Positions 1 to 5,596 are shown, counted from the stretch's first letter. The stretch: 6,315 nucleotides of DNA from DATNBT01 sp964579765 (GCA_964579765.1 CAZOIK010000320.1:1-6315), one strand, 5' to 3'. The notes: a model not told the origin generated them from the letters alone. A program made the numbers and translations.

Positions 1-1337
1 CCGTCGCCGCCGCGAAGCTGCAGCAGCTGCTCGCGGCCGGGGCGGACGTGCACGTCGTCGCGCCCGACATGGTCGAGGAGATCGCGCGCACGGCGATCAC
101 GTGCGGCGTGCGGATTGATCGCCGCCCGTTCGCGCCCCGCGATCTGGACGAGGCGTGGCTCGTCGTCGCGGCAGCCACGCCGGCCGTCAATCGCGAGGTG
201 GCGGCGGCGGCGGAGCGCAGGCGCGTCTTCGTGAACGCGGTAGACGATCCGGCCAACGCGTCGGCGTTCCTGAGCGGCGTGATCCGCCGCGAGGGCGTCA
301 CGATTGCCGTCTCGACGAGCGGAGAGGCGCCCGGGTTGACGGCGCTCATTCGTCAGGGCTTCGACGAAGTGCTGCCGCGCCGCGAGCTCGCGCAGTGGGT
401 GCGCGAAGCGCGCCGCCTCCGACGGCAGTGGAAGGCGGACGGCGTGCCGATGGACGAGCGGCGCCCGCTGCTGCTCGAGGCGTTGAACCGGCTGTACGGC
501 GGACCTGAAGGTCCGCACTACAAGGAACCAGATGTAGCGCAGGCCTTCAGGCCTGCCGACACCTCCAGGCCTGCCGGCACGGGCCACGTGTCGCTCGTCG
601 GCGCCGGACCTGGCGATCCCGGGCTCCTCACGCGGAAGGCGATCGCTCGGCTGCGCGACGCGGATCTCGTGCTCTACGACGCGTTGATCGACGAGCGCAT
701 CCTCCGGTACGCGCGCCACGCCCAGCGGTTCTTCGTCGGCAAGCGGAAGGGCCGCCACGCGCTCTCGCAGGACAAGATCAACGCGGTGATGGTGCGGGCG
801 GCGCGCCGCGGACGGCGCGTCGTGCGCCTCAAGGGCGGAGACCCGTTCGTGCTCGGCCGCGGCGGCGAAGAAGCGATCGCGCTGGCGTCGGCCGGCGTGG
901 CCTTCGACGTCGTCCCGGGTGTGACGAGCGCGATTGCGGCGCCGGCGCTCGCGGGCATTCCGGTGACGCATCGCGGCCTGGCGTCCACCTTCGCGGTCGT
1001 GAGCGGGCACGACGAACACGCGTTCGCCACGGCGGTGGAGCAGTTCGCCCCCGGCGCCGTGACGCTCGTCGTGCTCATGGGCGTCGCGCGCAGCGCCGCG
1101 CTGGCCGCGGCGCTGACGGCGCGCGGCTGGGCGCGCGACACGCCGGCGGCGCTGATCGTCAGCGCCTCGCTGCCGGAGCAGGCGTCGTGGCGCGGTACCC
1201 TCGACGATTTGGTGCACGGCCGGTGCGCGCTCGCGTCCGCCGGACCTGGCACCATCGTCATCGGCGAAGTAGTATCTCTAGCGGAGACTTTATGTCAGCC
1301 ATCGAGGATGCAACCACCTACGGCCGCGCGCGGCTGA
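1..1337 (+). CDS. cysG: Siroheme synthase, bifunctional precorrin-2 dehydrogenase / uroporphyrinogen-III C-methyltransferase (5' partial)
   Basis: This cytoplasmic enzyme makes siroheme precursors: the C-terminal half methylates uroporphyrinogen III with SAM to precorrin-2, and the N-terminal half oxidises it with NAD. The frame is open from position 3, so the GTG at 48 is internal; about 444 residues are visible. The window edge removes the glycine-rich NAD loop, probably a few tens of residues. Numbering from the GTG at 48, NAVDDP (63-68) and STSGEAPGL (89-97) mark the Met8p/SirC-type domain, and D66/D67 correspond to the catalytic Asp region. The CobA-type methyltransferase domain starts at about 180 with VGAGPGDPG, followed by RLKGGDPFVLGRGGEE (260-275) and VVPGVTSAIAAPALAGIPVT (288-307). 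It ends at GEVVSL (406-411). The CysG-like iron-chelation step would also use the first domain. The linker (about 151-178) is made of repeat DNA. The last 15 codons overlap the reductase gene, which suggests translational coupling and siroheme supply to that enzyme. Family assignment is secure. Confidence 0.95.
   Translation, partial: VAAAKLQQLLAAGADVHVVAPDMVEEIARTAITCGVRIDRRPFAPRDLDEAWLVVAAATPAVNREVAAAAERRRVFVNAVDDPANASAFLSGVIRREGVTIAVSTSGEAPGLTALIRQGFDEVLPRRELAQWVREARRLRRQWKADGVPMDERRPLLLEALNRLYGGPEGPHYKEPDVAQAFRPADTSRPAGTGHVSLVGAGPGDPGLLTRKAIARLRDADLVLYDALIDERILRYARHAQRFFVGKRKGRHALSQDKINAVMVRAARRGRRVVRLKGGDPFVLGRGGEEAIALASAGVAFDVVPGVTSAIAAPALAGIPVTHRGLASTFAVVSGHDEHAFATAVEQFAPGAVTLVVLMGVARSAALAAALTARGWARDTPAALIVSASLPEQASWRGTLDDLVHGRCALASAGPGTIVIGEVVSLAETLCQPSRMQPPTAARG
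499..556. repeat. Inverted pair of GTAG-headed palindromes (REP/BIME-like) inside the siroheme synthase gene
   Basis: Two 23-nt units face each other. Unit 1 lies on the - strand (521 to 499) and unit 2 on the + strand (534-556), separated by 12 nt. Each unit reads GTAG, one base, an 8-nt arm, the loop TC, and the complementary arm. The arms are GCGGACCT/AGGTCCGC in unit 1 and GCAGGCCT/AGGCCTGC in unit 2. The units differ at five positions, and four of these form two compensatory base-pair swaps that leave the hairpin intact. A GTAG tetranucleotide next to an imperfect palindrome, paired head to head, is the described layout of REP sequences mobilised by RAYT (TnpA-REP) transposases. No such transposase is in the window. 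The element is translated as residues 151-170 of the linker. Structure is seen directly; the REP identity is inferred. Confidence 0.75.
548..580 (+). repeat. Direct repeat of the REP-like unit's 3' half, 18-bp period
   Basis: The 15-mer CAGGCCTGCCG(A/G)CAC occurs at 548-562 and again at 566-580 with one mismatch. The first copy begins inside the distal arm of palindrome unit 2. The 18-bp period keeps the frame and gives the peptide echo RPADTS / RPAGTG at the end of the interdomain linker. It looks like a local slippage or partial duplication of the repeat's edge. Confidence 0.7.
1283..1286 (+). promoter_or_regulatory. Ribosome binding site of the sulfite/nitrite reductase
   Basis: GGAG lies 5 nt before the ATG at 1292, inside the end of the siroheme synthase reading frame. 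It decides the start: the frame is open back to 1187, but the extra 35 residues are Arg-rich shadow of the upstream gene. The residues from 1292 onward read like a normal reductase N-terminus. Confidence 0.8.
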
Positions 1338-3127
1338 GTTTCGCGTCGCAGGCCGACATCGACGAGTTCGTCAGCGTGCTCGAGAAGTACGAGCGCGGCG
1401 AGATGACGCCCGATCAATGGCGCGCCTTCCGCCTCGTGCGCGGCACCTACGGACAGCGTCAGGCGGAAGACGCGCAGATGCTGCGCGTCAAGGTGCCGCA
1501 GGGCGTGCTGACCTCGCCGCAGCTGCGGGCGCTGGCGGACGTCGGCGACCGCTACTCGCGCGGCTTCGGCCACATCACGACGCGGCAGAACATCCAGTTC
1601 CACTTCGTCAAGCTGCACGACGTCGAGCTCGCCAAGCGCGAGCGCGAGACCGTCGGCCGGACGCCGCGCGAGGCGTGCGGCAACTCCCTTCGCAACAACA
1701 CCGGCAGCCCGTACGCGGGCGTCGGCGGCGACGAGCTGTTCGACGTCACGCCGTACGCCGAGGCGACGACGCGCTTCCTGCTGCGGCGGAAGATCAGCTC
1801 GACGCTGCCGCGGAAGTTCAAGATCGCGTTCGAAGGCTGCACGGTCGATCACATCGCCACGGGCATCAACGACCTCGCGTTCACGGCGCGCCTCGGCCCG
1901 AACGGCGGCCGCGGCTTCCGCGTGACGGCGGGCGGCGGCACCGCGCTGATGTGCACCGAGGCCGGTGTGATCCACGAGTTCCTGCCGGCCTCCGACATTC
2001 TGCGCGTCGCCGAGGCCGTCCTGCGGATCTTCCAGAAGTACGGCGACTATCAGCACAAGCAGCGCAACCGCAGCAAGTTCATGATCAAGTCGATCGGCTG
2101 GGGGCGCTGGAAGGGCATCTACGAGCAGGAGCTGGCGAACATCCGCATGCGCGGCGACGTGCCGACGCTCGAGATCGACGCGCCGGCCGAGGAGCCCGCG
2201 CCGACCGATCTGCGCACGGCCGCGCCCGACGAGGGCTCCGTCGCGACGCGCGTGATGGCGGGCGAGGTGCGCGGACCGGGCATCACGCCCGTCGTCGTGC
2301 CGGTGTTGAACAGCATGGACGAAGACTTCACGCGCTGGACGACGACCAACGTCCGGCCGCAGAAGCAGAAGGGCTGTGCGACCGTCCTCGCGACGATCCC
2401 GCTCGGCGACATGACGAGCCAGCAGATGCGCGTGCTCGCGGATCTGGCCTCGGCGTACGGCGACGGCAGCGTCCGCGTGACGATGGATCAGGACCTGCTG
2501 TTCCGGTGGGTGCGCACGTCCGACGTGCGCGCGCTGTACACGCGGCTGTCGGCGGCCGGCCTCGGTCTCGCCGCGGCCGGCAGCGTCGCCGACGTGTTGA
2601 GCTGCCCGGGCGCCGAGTCGTGCCGCCTCGCCGTCACGCAGTCGCGCGGCCTCGGCAAGCTGCTCGAGGATCATCTGCGCGCGCGTCCGGATCTGATCGA
2701 GAAGGCCGACGGCGCGCGCATCAAGATCAGCGGTTGCCCCAACGGCTGCGGCCAGCATCACATCGCGACGATCGGCTTCCAGGGCAGCGTCCGCCGGCTC
2801 GGCTCGAAGCCGGTGCCGCAGTACTTCGTGCTGGTCGGCGGCGGTACCGAACACGGCGGCGCGAGCTTCGGGCGGCTGACGTCGAAGGTGCCCGCACGCC
2901 GGATTCCCGAGGTCGTCGAACGGCTGATCGACCTCTATGCCACAGAGCGCAGCGACGGCGAGTCGGCGCCCGATTTCTTCCGGCGCGTGAGCGTCGAGCG
3001 CGTGCGTCTCGTGCTGGCCGATCTCGAGCGGATGACGGTGGCCGACGCGGTGCCGACCGACTACATCGATCTGGCCGAGGCGGCCGAGTTCGCCCCCGAG
3101 GTGATGGACGGCGAGTGCTCAGCCTGA
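1292..3127 (+). CDS. Ferredoxin-type siroheme sulfite reductase (or assimilatory nitrite reductase)
   Basis: A 611-residue protein of the nitrite/sulfite reductase family, which performs six-electron reduction of sulfite to sulfide or nitrite to ammonia in the cytoplasm. It shows the two-fold repeat: ferredoxin-like half-domains at about 45-115 and 350-430, and siroheme/[4Fe-4S] halves at about 120-290 and 430-545. The cluster ligands are C438-x5-C444 and C482-x3-C486 (SGCPNGCG). R98 (TTRQN), R134 (SLRNN), K175 and K177 (LPRKFK) match the four basic substrate residues known from E. coli CysI. An Ala/Pro/Glu-rich linker (about 293-318) joins the halves. Length fits single-chain ferredoxin-dependent enzymes, and there is no NADPH-flavoprotein subunit in the window. 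It overlaps the siroheme synthase by 46 nt. The family does not separate sulfite from nitrite by motif; I favour sulfite because the next gene is under SAM control. No signal peptide is seen. Confidence 0.93.
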   Translation: MSAIEDATTYGRARLSFASQADIDEFVSVLEKYERGEMTPDQWRAFRLVRGTYGQRQAEDAQMLRVKVPQGVLTSPQLRALADVGDRYSRGFGHITTRQNIQFHFVKLHDVELAKRERETVGRTPREACGNSLRNNTGSPYAGVGGDELFDVTPYAEATTRFLLRRKISSTLPRKFKIAFEGCTVDHIATGINDLAFTARLGPNGGRGFRVTAGGGTALMCTEAGVIHEFLPASDILRVAEAVLRIFQKYGDYQHKQRNRSKFMIKSIGWGRWKGIYEQELANIRMRGDVPTLEIDAPAEEPAPTDLRTAAPDEGSVATRVMAGEVRGPGITPVVVPVLNSMDEDFTRWTTTNVRPQKQKGCATVLATIPLGDMTSQQMRVLADLASAYGDGSVRVTMDQDLLFRWVRTSDVRALYTRLSAAGLGLAAAGSVADVLSCPGAESCRLAVTQSRGLGKLLEDHLRARPDLIEKADGARIKISGCPNGCGQHHIATIGFQGSVRRLGSKPVPQYFVLVGGGTEHGGASFGRLTSKVPARRIPEVVERLIDLYATERSDGESAPDFFRRVSVERVRLVLADLERMTVADAVPTDYIDLAEAAEFAPEVMDGECSA

Positions 3128-3129
3128 TG

Positions 3130-3138
3130 TGCTATAGT
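3130..3138 (+). promoter_or_regulatory. Extended -10 promoter candidate for the riboswitch transcript
   Basis: TGCTATAGT matches an extended -10 (TGnTATAaT) and starts just after the reductase stop, about 20 nt before the first paired base of the riboswitch. No good -35 lies 16-18 bp upstream, as is tolerated by extended -10 promoters. No terminator separates the reductase from the riboswitch, so read-through from the upstream operon is also possible. Confidence 0.5.
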
Positions 3139-3158
3139 CGGCGGAACAACTGAATACG

Positions 3159-3292
3159 CTCTGCTTATCAAGAGTGGCTGAGGGACAGGCCCGACGACGC
3201 CACGGCAACCACGCGAGGCACTCGCACCCCGCTCGCGGTTAGGTGCCAATTCCTGCCTTCTCCCGACGGACGGAGAAGGGGAGATGAGGGAG
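3159..3292 (+). promoter_or_regulatory. SAM-I (S-box) riboswitch aptamer
   Basis: The S-box signature blocks occur in order: CTTATCAAGAG (3164-3174), GAGGGA...GGCCCGACGA (3180-3197), ACGGCAACC (3202-3210), GGTGCCAATTCC (3242-3253) and GATGAG (3283-3288). Helices can be drawn. P1 is 3164-3169 with 3283-3288 (one G-U), extended by CTCT 3159-3162 with GGAG 3289-3292 around a bulged G3163. The P2 base is TGGC 3175-3178 with GCCA 3199-3202, followed by a kink-turn with GA steps. P3 is CGCGAG 3212-3217 with CTCGCG 3232-3237. P4 is CCTTCTCC 3256-3263 with GGAGAAGG 3272-3279. SAM binding stabilises P1 and normally turns methionine, SAM or sulfur genes off. It lies in the leader of the ThrC-like gene. 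Confidence 0.95.
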
Positions 3293-3370
3293 ACTTGCAC
3301 GACAGTCCCAACCCCTCACAATTTGCATTCGGCGCCGCGCCAACAGAGCCGGGGTGTTCGCGTGAGGGGG
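3283..3370 (+). promoter_or_regulatory. Translational expression platform: switchable Shine-Dalgarno of the ThrC-like gene
   Basis: GTGAGGGG (3362-3369) contains the ribosome binding site GAGG, which lies 7 nt before the GTG at 3375. It is perfectly complementary to CCCCTCAC (3312-3319). The same blocking strand, through CCCTCA (3313-3318), is complementary to TGAGGG (3285-3290), which belongs to the 3' strand of P1. With SAM bound, P1 holds its 3' strand and the blocking strand is free to cover the ribosome site (OFF). Without SAM, the P1 strand can capture the blocker (ON). No U-tract follows a hairpin here, so control of translation initiation is more likely than termination. Complementarities are seen; the mechanism is inferred. 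Confidence 0.75.
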
Positions 3371-3374
3371 ACGT

Positions 3375-4631
3375 GTGAGCGCAAGTGCGTTGACGGGGCT
3401 GCAGTGTCATCTCTGCAAGGCGATCTTTCCGGCCGAAGCGCTCTGGGTGTGCGAGAAATGTCTCGGCCCGCTCGAGCCGATCTACGACTACAGCGCGGTC
3501 ACGATCACGCGCGAGCAGATCGAGCGCCGTCCGAAAAACCTCTGGCGCTACCGCGAGCTGCTGCCGATCACCGGTGAGCCGCGCACGGGCTTCAACTCCG
3601 GGTTCACGCCGCTCGTGCGCGCGACGCGCCTGGCCGAACGCCTCGGCCTGAGCGAGCTCTACATCAAGGACGACTCGGTCAACCATCCGACGCTGTCGTA
3701 CAAGGATCGCGTCGTCTCCGTCGCGGCCACGCGCGCGCTCGAGCTCGGCTTCGACGTTCTCGCGTGCGCCTCGACCGGCAACCTCGCCAACAGCGTGTCG
3801 GCGCATGCGGCGCGCCTCGGCGTCGAAGCGTGCGTGTTCATCCCCGACAACCTCGAAGCGAGCAAGGTCCTCGGATCGGCGATCTATCGCCCGACGATTC
3901 TCGCCATCGCGGGCAACTACGACGACGTGAACCGGCTGTGCACGCAGGTCGGCGACCGCTACGGGTGGGGATTTGTCAACATCAACCTGCGCTCGTACTA
4001 CGCCGAAGGCGCGAAGACGATGGGCTTCGAGATCGTCGAGCAGCTCGGCTGGCGCTATCCGAAACACGTCGTCTCGCCGGTGGCCGGCGCGACGCTGCTG
4101 CCGAGAATTCTGCGCGGTCTGCGCGAGATGAAGGAAATCGGCCTCGTGTCCGGCGACCTGCCGCACGTGCACGCCGCGCAGGCGGCCGGGTGCGCGCCGG
4201 TCGTCAACGCGCTCAACGAAGGCCTCGAGCATCCGGAGCCGGTGCGGCCGAACACGATCGCGAAGTCGATCGCGATCGGAAATCCCGCCGACGGCTTCCA
4301 GGCGCTGCAGGCGATTCGATCGACGGGCGGGGCCGGCGCCGCCGTCAGCGATCGCCAGATTCTGGACGCGATTCAGCTGCTCGCCGAAACCGAAGGCATC
4401 TTCACCGAGCCGGCCGGCGGCACGACGCTCGCGGCCACCATCGATCTCGTACGGCGCGGCGTCGTCGATCGCGACGACTCCGTGGTCGTCTGCATTACAG
4501 GCAACGGCTACAAGACCGCCGAAGTGATGCAGGACCGGATGCTCAAGCCGGTGAATCTCGGCCGCGGGTTCAAAGACTTCGAAGCCTGGTACGAGACGCG
4601 GCACGAGTCGTCTCCCGCCTCCGCCCTCTAG
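3375..4631 (+). CDS. Threonine synthase family PLP-dependent enzyme with N-terminal zinc ribbon
   Basis: A 418-residue cytoplasmic fold-type II PLP enzyme. The N-terminus carries a CxxC-x11-CxxC zinc ribbon (C11, C14, C26, C29). The Schiff-base lysine is K110 in PTLSYKDR, where classical threonine synthases have PTGSFKDR. CASTGN (131-136) is the PLP phosphate/substrate loop. SYYAEGAKTMGFEI (207-220), IAKSIAIGNPADG (295-307) and TGNGYKT (375-381) are typical of the ThrC family. Classical ThrC turns O-phosphohomoserine into threonine and phosphate. GTG is the only sensible start: an in-frame TGA lies at 3363 and the ribosome site fits. The gene follows a SAM-I riboswitch and a sulfide-producing reductase, so it may instead add sulfur to phosphohomoserine to make homocysteine, as a ThrC-derived enzyme does for cysteate in methanogens. 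The family is certain, the exact substrate is not, and I give no symbol for that reason. Confidence 0.9.
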   Translation: MSASALTGLQCHLCKAIFPAEALWVCEKCLGPLEPIYDYSAVTITREQIERRPKNLWRYRELLPITGEPRTGFNSGFTPLVRATRLAERLGLSELYIKDDSVNHPTLSYKDRVVSVAATRALELGFDVLACASTGNLANSVSAHAARLGVEACVFIPDNLEASKVLGSAIYRPTILAIAGNYDDVNRLCTQVGDRYGWGFVNINLRSYYAEGAKTMGFEIVEQLGWRYPKHVVSPVAGATLLPRILRGLREMKEIGLVSGDLPHVHAAQAAGCAPVVNALNEGLEHPEPVRPNTIAKSIAIGNPADGFQALQAIRSTGGAGAAVSDRQILDAIQLLAETEGIFTEPAGGTTLAATIDLVRRGVVDRDDSVVVCITGNGYKTAEVMQDRMLKPVNLGRGFKDFEAWYETRHESSPASAL

Positions 4632-4651
4632 ATCTTTTCCGACGCGCGTGA

Positions 4652-4686
4652 ATCCGGCGCAGGCCGTCTGACGGCCTGCGCCGGAT
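4652..4686. terminator. Strong hairpin between convergent genes, likely bidirectional terminator
   Basis: Two perfectly complementary 16-nt arms, ATCCGGCGCAGGCCGT (4652-4667) and its complement (4671-4686), enclose the loop CTG. The hairpin sits 20 nt after the ThrC-like stop and 13 nt beyond the stop of the - strand gene. Neither side has a clear U-tract, so termination may be weak or the hairpin may protect the 3' ends of both messages. The inner arms GCAGGCC/GGCCTGC resemble the REP-like palindrome at 539-556. Confidence 0.7.
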
Positions 4687-4699
4687 CCGTCTCCCAGGG

Positions 4700-5422
4700 T
4701 CACGCCGCCTTGGCGGGCGCCGTCGCGGCCGGCGCTGCGGTTGCCGTCGAGGACGCCGCGGGGGCGGCCGCTGGCTCTGGCGCCGGGGCCGTGTGCTCGG
4801 CGACGTGCCGCGCCGACCGCCACGCCGCGAGCAGGCCGGAATCGGCGGCCACCGCGTTCTCGACGATCGCGTCGAGCCGCGGCAGCGCCGCCAGCGCCTC
4901 CTTCATCACCACCCGGATGGATGCCCGGGCGGCGACGTGTGCTTCGGTCGCCGCCGTCTGCGTGCTTCGCGCGCGCTCGAGCGCGTCGATCGCACCGCCC
5001 AGATCGGCGACGAACGTGGACGGCAGGCCGTGCGCCACGAAGCTGGTCGCGTGCGGCGCCGCGTTGGCGGCGACGTTGCGGGCGATGGTCAGCAGCTGGT
5101 GATCGCTCGGCTTTCCCGGCGCCGGGAACCGGCCGGCGATGTCGGCCGTGTCGATCGCCAGGCCGCGCGCCGCCCGGGCGATGGTCCCGAGCCGCGCGCG
5201 CAGCACGGCCCGGGCCTGGGCCTTCGCCGTGCCGCCCTGCCGCGCCGCGGTGCGGCCGGACGACTCGGCGTCGGCCTCGGCGGCGAGCCGGTCGGCGAGC
5301 GCGCCCAGCCGCGCGAACGACTGGCCGCCGAGCGTGTCGGCGGGGAAGAGGTCGGCATGTGCGGCGCCGAACTCCTTCACGCGGACCAGCATGTCGAACC
5401 GACGAACGTCGAACGTCTTCAT
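4700..5422 (-). CDS. Ala-rich helical protein of unknown function
   Basis: A 240-residue protein that I do not recognise. It has a clear start: ATG at 5422 with AAAGGAG six nt upstream. It is about one third alanine and appears entirely helical. A soluble N-terminal part (about 1-105) contains FDMLVRVKEFG and LGGQSFARLGALADRLA and is rich in Arg. A middle part (about 106-205) is amphipathic and could form bundled or coiled helices. An Ala/Pro/Thr tail (about 210-240) looks disordered. No cysteine, signal peptide, membrane segment or catalytic motif is seen, and a single tryptophan lies near residue 201. The N-terminal pattern reminds me of small unannotated proteins from Acidobacteriota, a recollection I cannot check here. 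It is convergent with the ThrC-like gene, shares the terminator hairpin with it, and lies downstream of the protease gene across 433 bp. It is probably expressed from its own promoter. Confidence 0.8.
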   Translation of the reverse strand: MKTFDVRRFDMLVRVKEFGAAHADLFPADTLGGQSFARLGALADRLAAEADAESSGRTAARQGGTAKAQARAVLRARLGTIARAARGLAIDTADIAGRFPAPGKPSDHQLLTIARNVAANAAPHATSFVAHGLPSTFVADLGGAIDALERARSTQTAATEAHVAARASIRVVMKEALAALPRLDAIVENAVAADSGLLAAWRSARHVAEHTAPAPEPAAAPAASSTATAAPAATAPAKAA

Positions 5423-5428
5423 AACGGA

Positions 5429-5435
5429 CTCCTTT
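5429..5435 (-). promoter_or_regulatory. Strong ribosome binding site of the unknown - strand gene
   Basis: AAAGGAG on the - strand, 6 nt before the ATG at 5422. It is the best Shine-Dalgarno in the window and supports this frame over the GC-rich open frames overlapping it. Confidence 0.85.
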
Positions 5436-5475
5436 CGATCGCGCGGCCCGGAAGTGGACCGTCACGTCGCAGTTG

Positions 5476-5481
5476 AGTATA
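5476..5481 (-). promoter_or_regulatory. -10 candidate for the unknown - strand gene
   Basis: TATACT on the - strand lies about 54 nt upstream of the ATG, in the only AT-richer stretch of the intergenic region. It is a near match to TATAAT. No convincing -35 is found at 16-18 bp, so a regulator or another sigma factor may be involved. The nested inverted repeat at 5495-5550 begins where a -35 or activator site would lie. Confidence 0.45.
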
Positions 5482-5494
5482 CGTTAGAAGACCA

Positions 5495-5550
5495 GTCTGT
5501 GTTGCACACATCGTGAGGATAGTGTGCAGTGAGAATGCATGTGCACAGAC
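5495..5550. repeat. Nested inverted repeats upstream of the unknown gene
   Basis: Outer arms GTCTGTG (5495-5501) and CACAGAC (5544-5550) enclose inner arms TGCACAC (5503-5509) and GTGTGCA (5522-5528). A third related motif, TGTGCACA (5540-5547), is itself palindromic. The stretch is much less GC-rich than the rest of the window. It could be a multi-site operator or, if transcribed, a leader hairpin for the gene starting at 5422. Structure is seen; role is unknown. Confidence 0.55.
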
Positions 5551-5552
5551 AA

Positions 5553-5596
5553 CCGGTCCAATGTGTTGGATCGGCCGGCGGGGAGCCTCCGCCGGC
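5553..5596. repeat. Two abutting stem-loops in the intergenic region
   Basis: Stem-loop A pairs CCGGTCCAA (5553-5561) with TTGGATCGG (5566-5574) around TGTG, with one G-U pair on the + strand. Stem-loop B pairs GCCGGCGG (5574-5581) with CCGCCGGC (5589-5596) around a 7-nt loop. They share base 5574. They lie between two co-directional - strand genes and could end the protease transcript or form part of a structured leader. No U-tract is present. Confidence 0.5.

Noticed and set aside
1187..1291. A 35-codon N-terminal extension of the reductase
   Set aside because: It is Arg-rich, overlaps the conserved end of the methyltransferase domain, and the ATG at 1292 has a well-placed GGAG.
1295..2854. 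A 519-codon open frame on the - strand opposite the reductase
   Set aside because: It is antisense to a motif-rich reductase, its composition is Arg/Ala/Asp/His-biased, and it has no recognisable domain.
3061..3374. A terminator-type expression platform for the riboswitch
   Set aside because: No hairpin followed by a U-tract is found between the aptamer and the GTG. The ribosome-site pairing explains control better.
3168..5465. A 765-codon open frame on the - strand across the riboswitch, the ThrC-like gene and the unknown gene
   Set aside because: It is an Arg/Gly/Asp-rich frame shadow typical of high-GC DNA. It has no family motif and runs antisense to a recognised riboswitch and enzyme.
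4741..5476. Open frames on the + strand opposite the unknown gene
   Set aside because: They are Arg/Pro/Ala strings without ribosome sites. The - strand frame has a strong Shine-Dalgarno and balanced helical composition.
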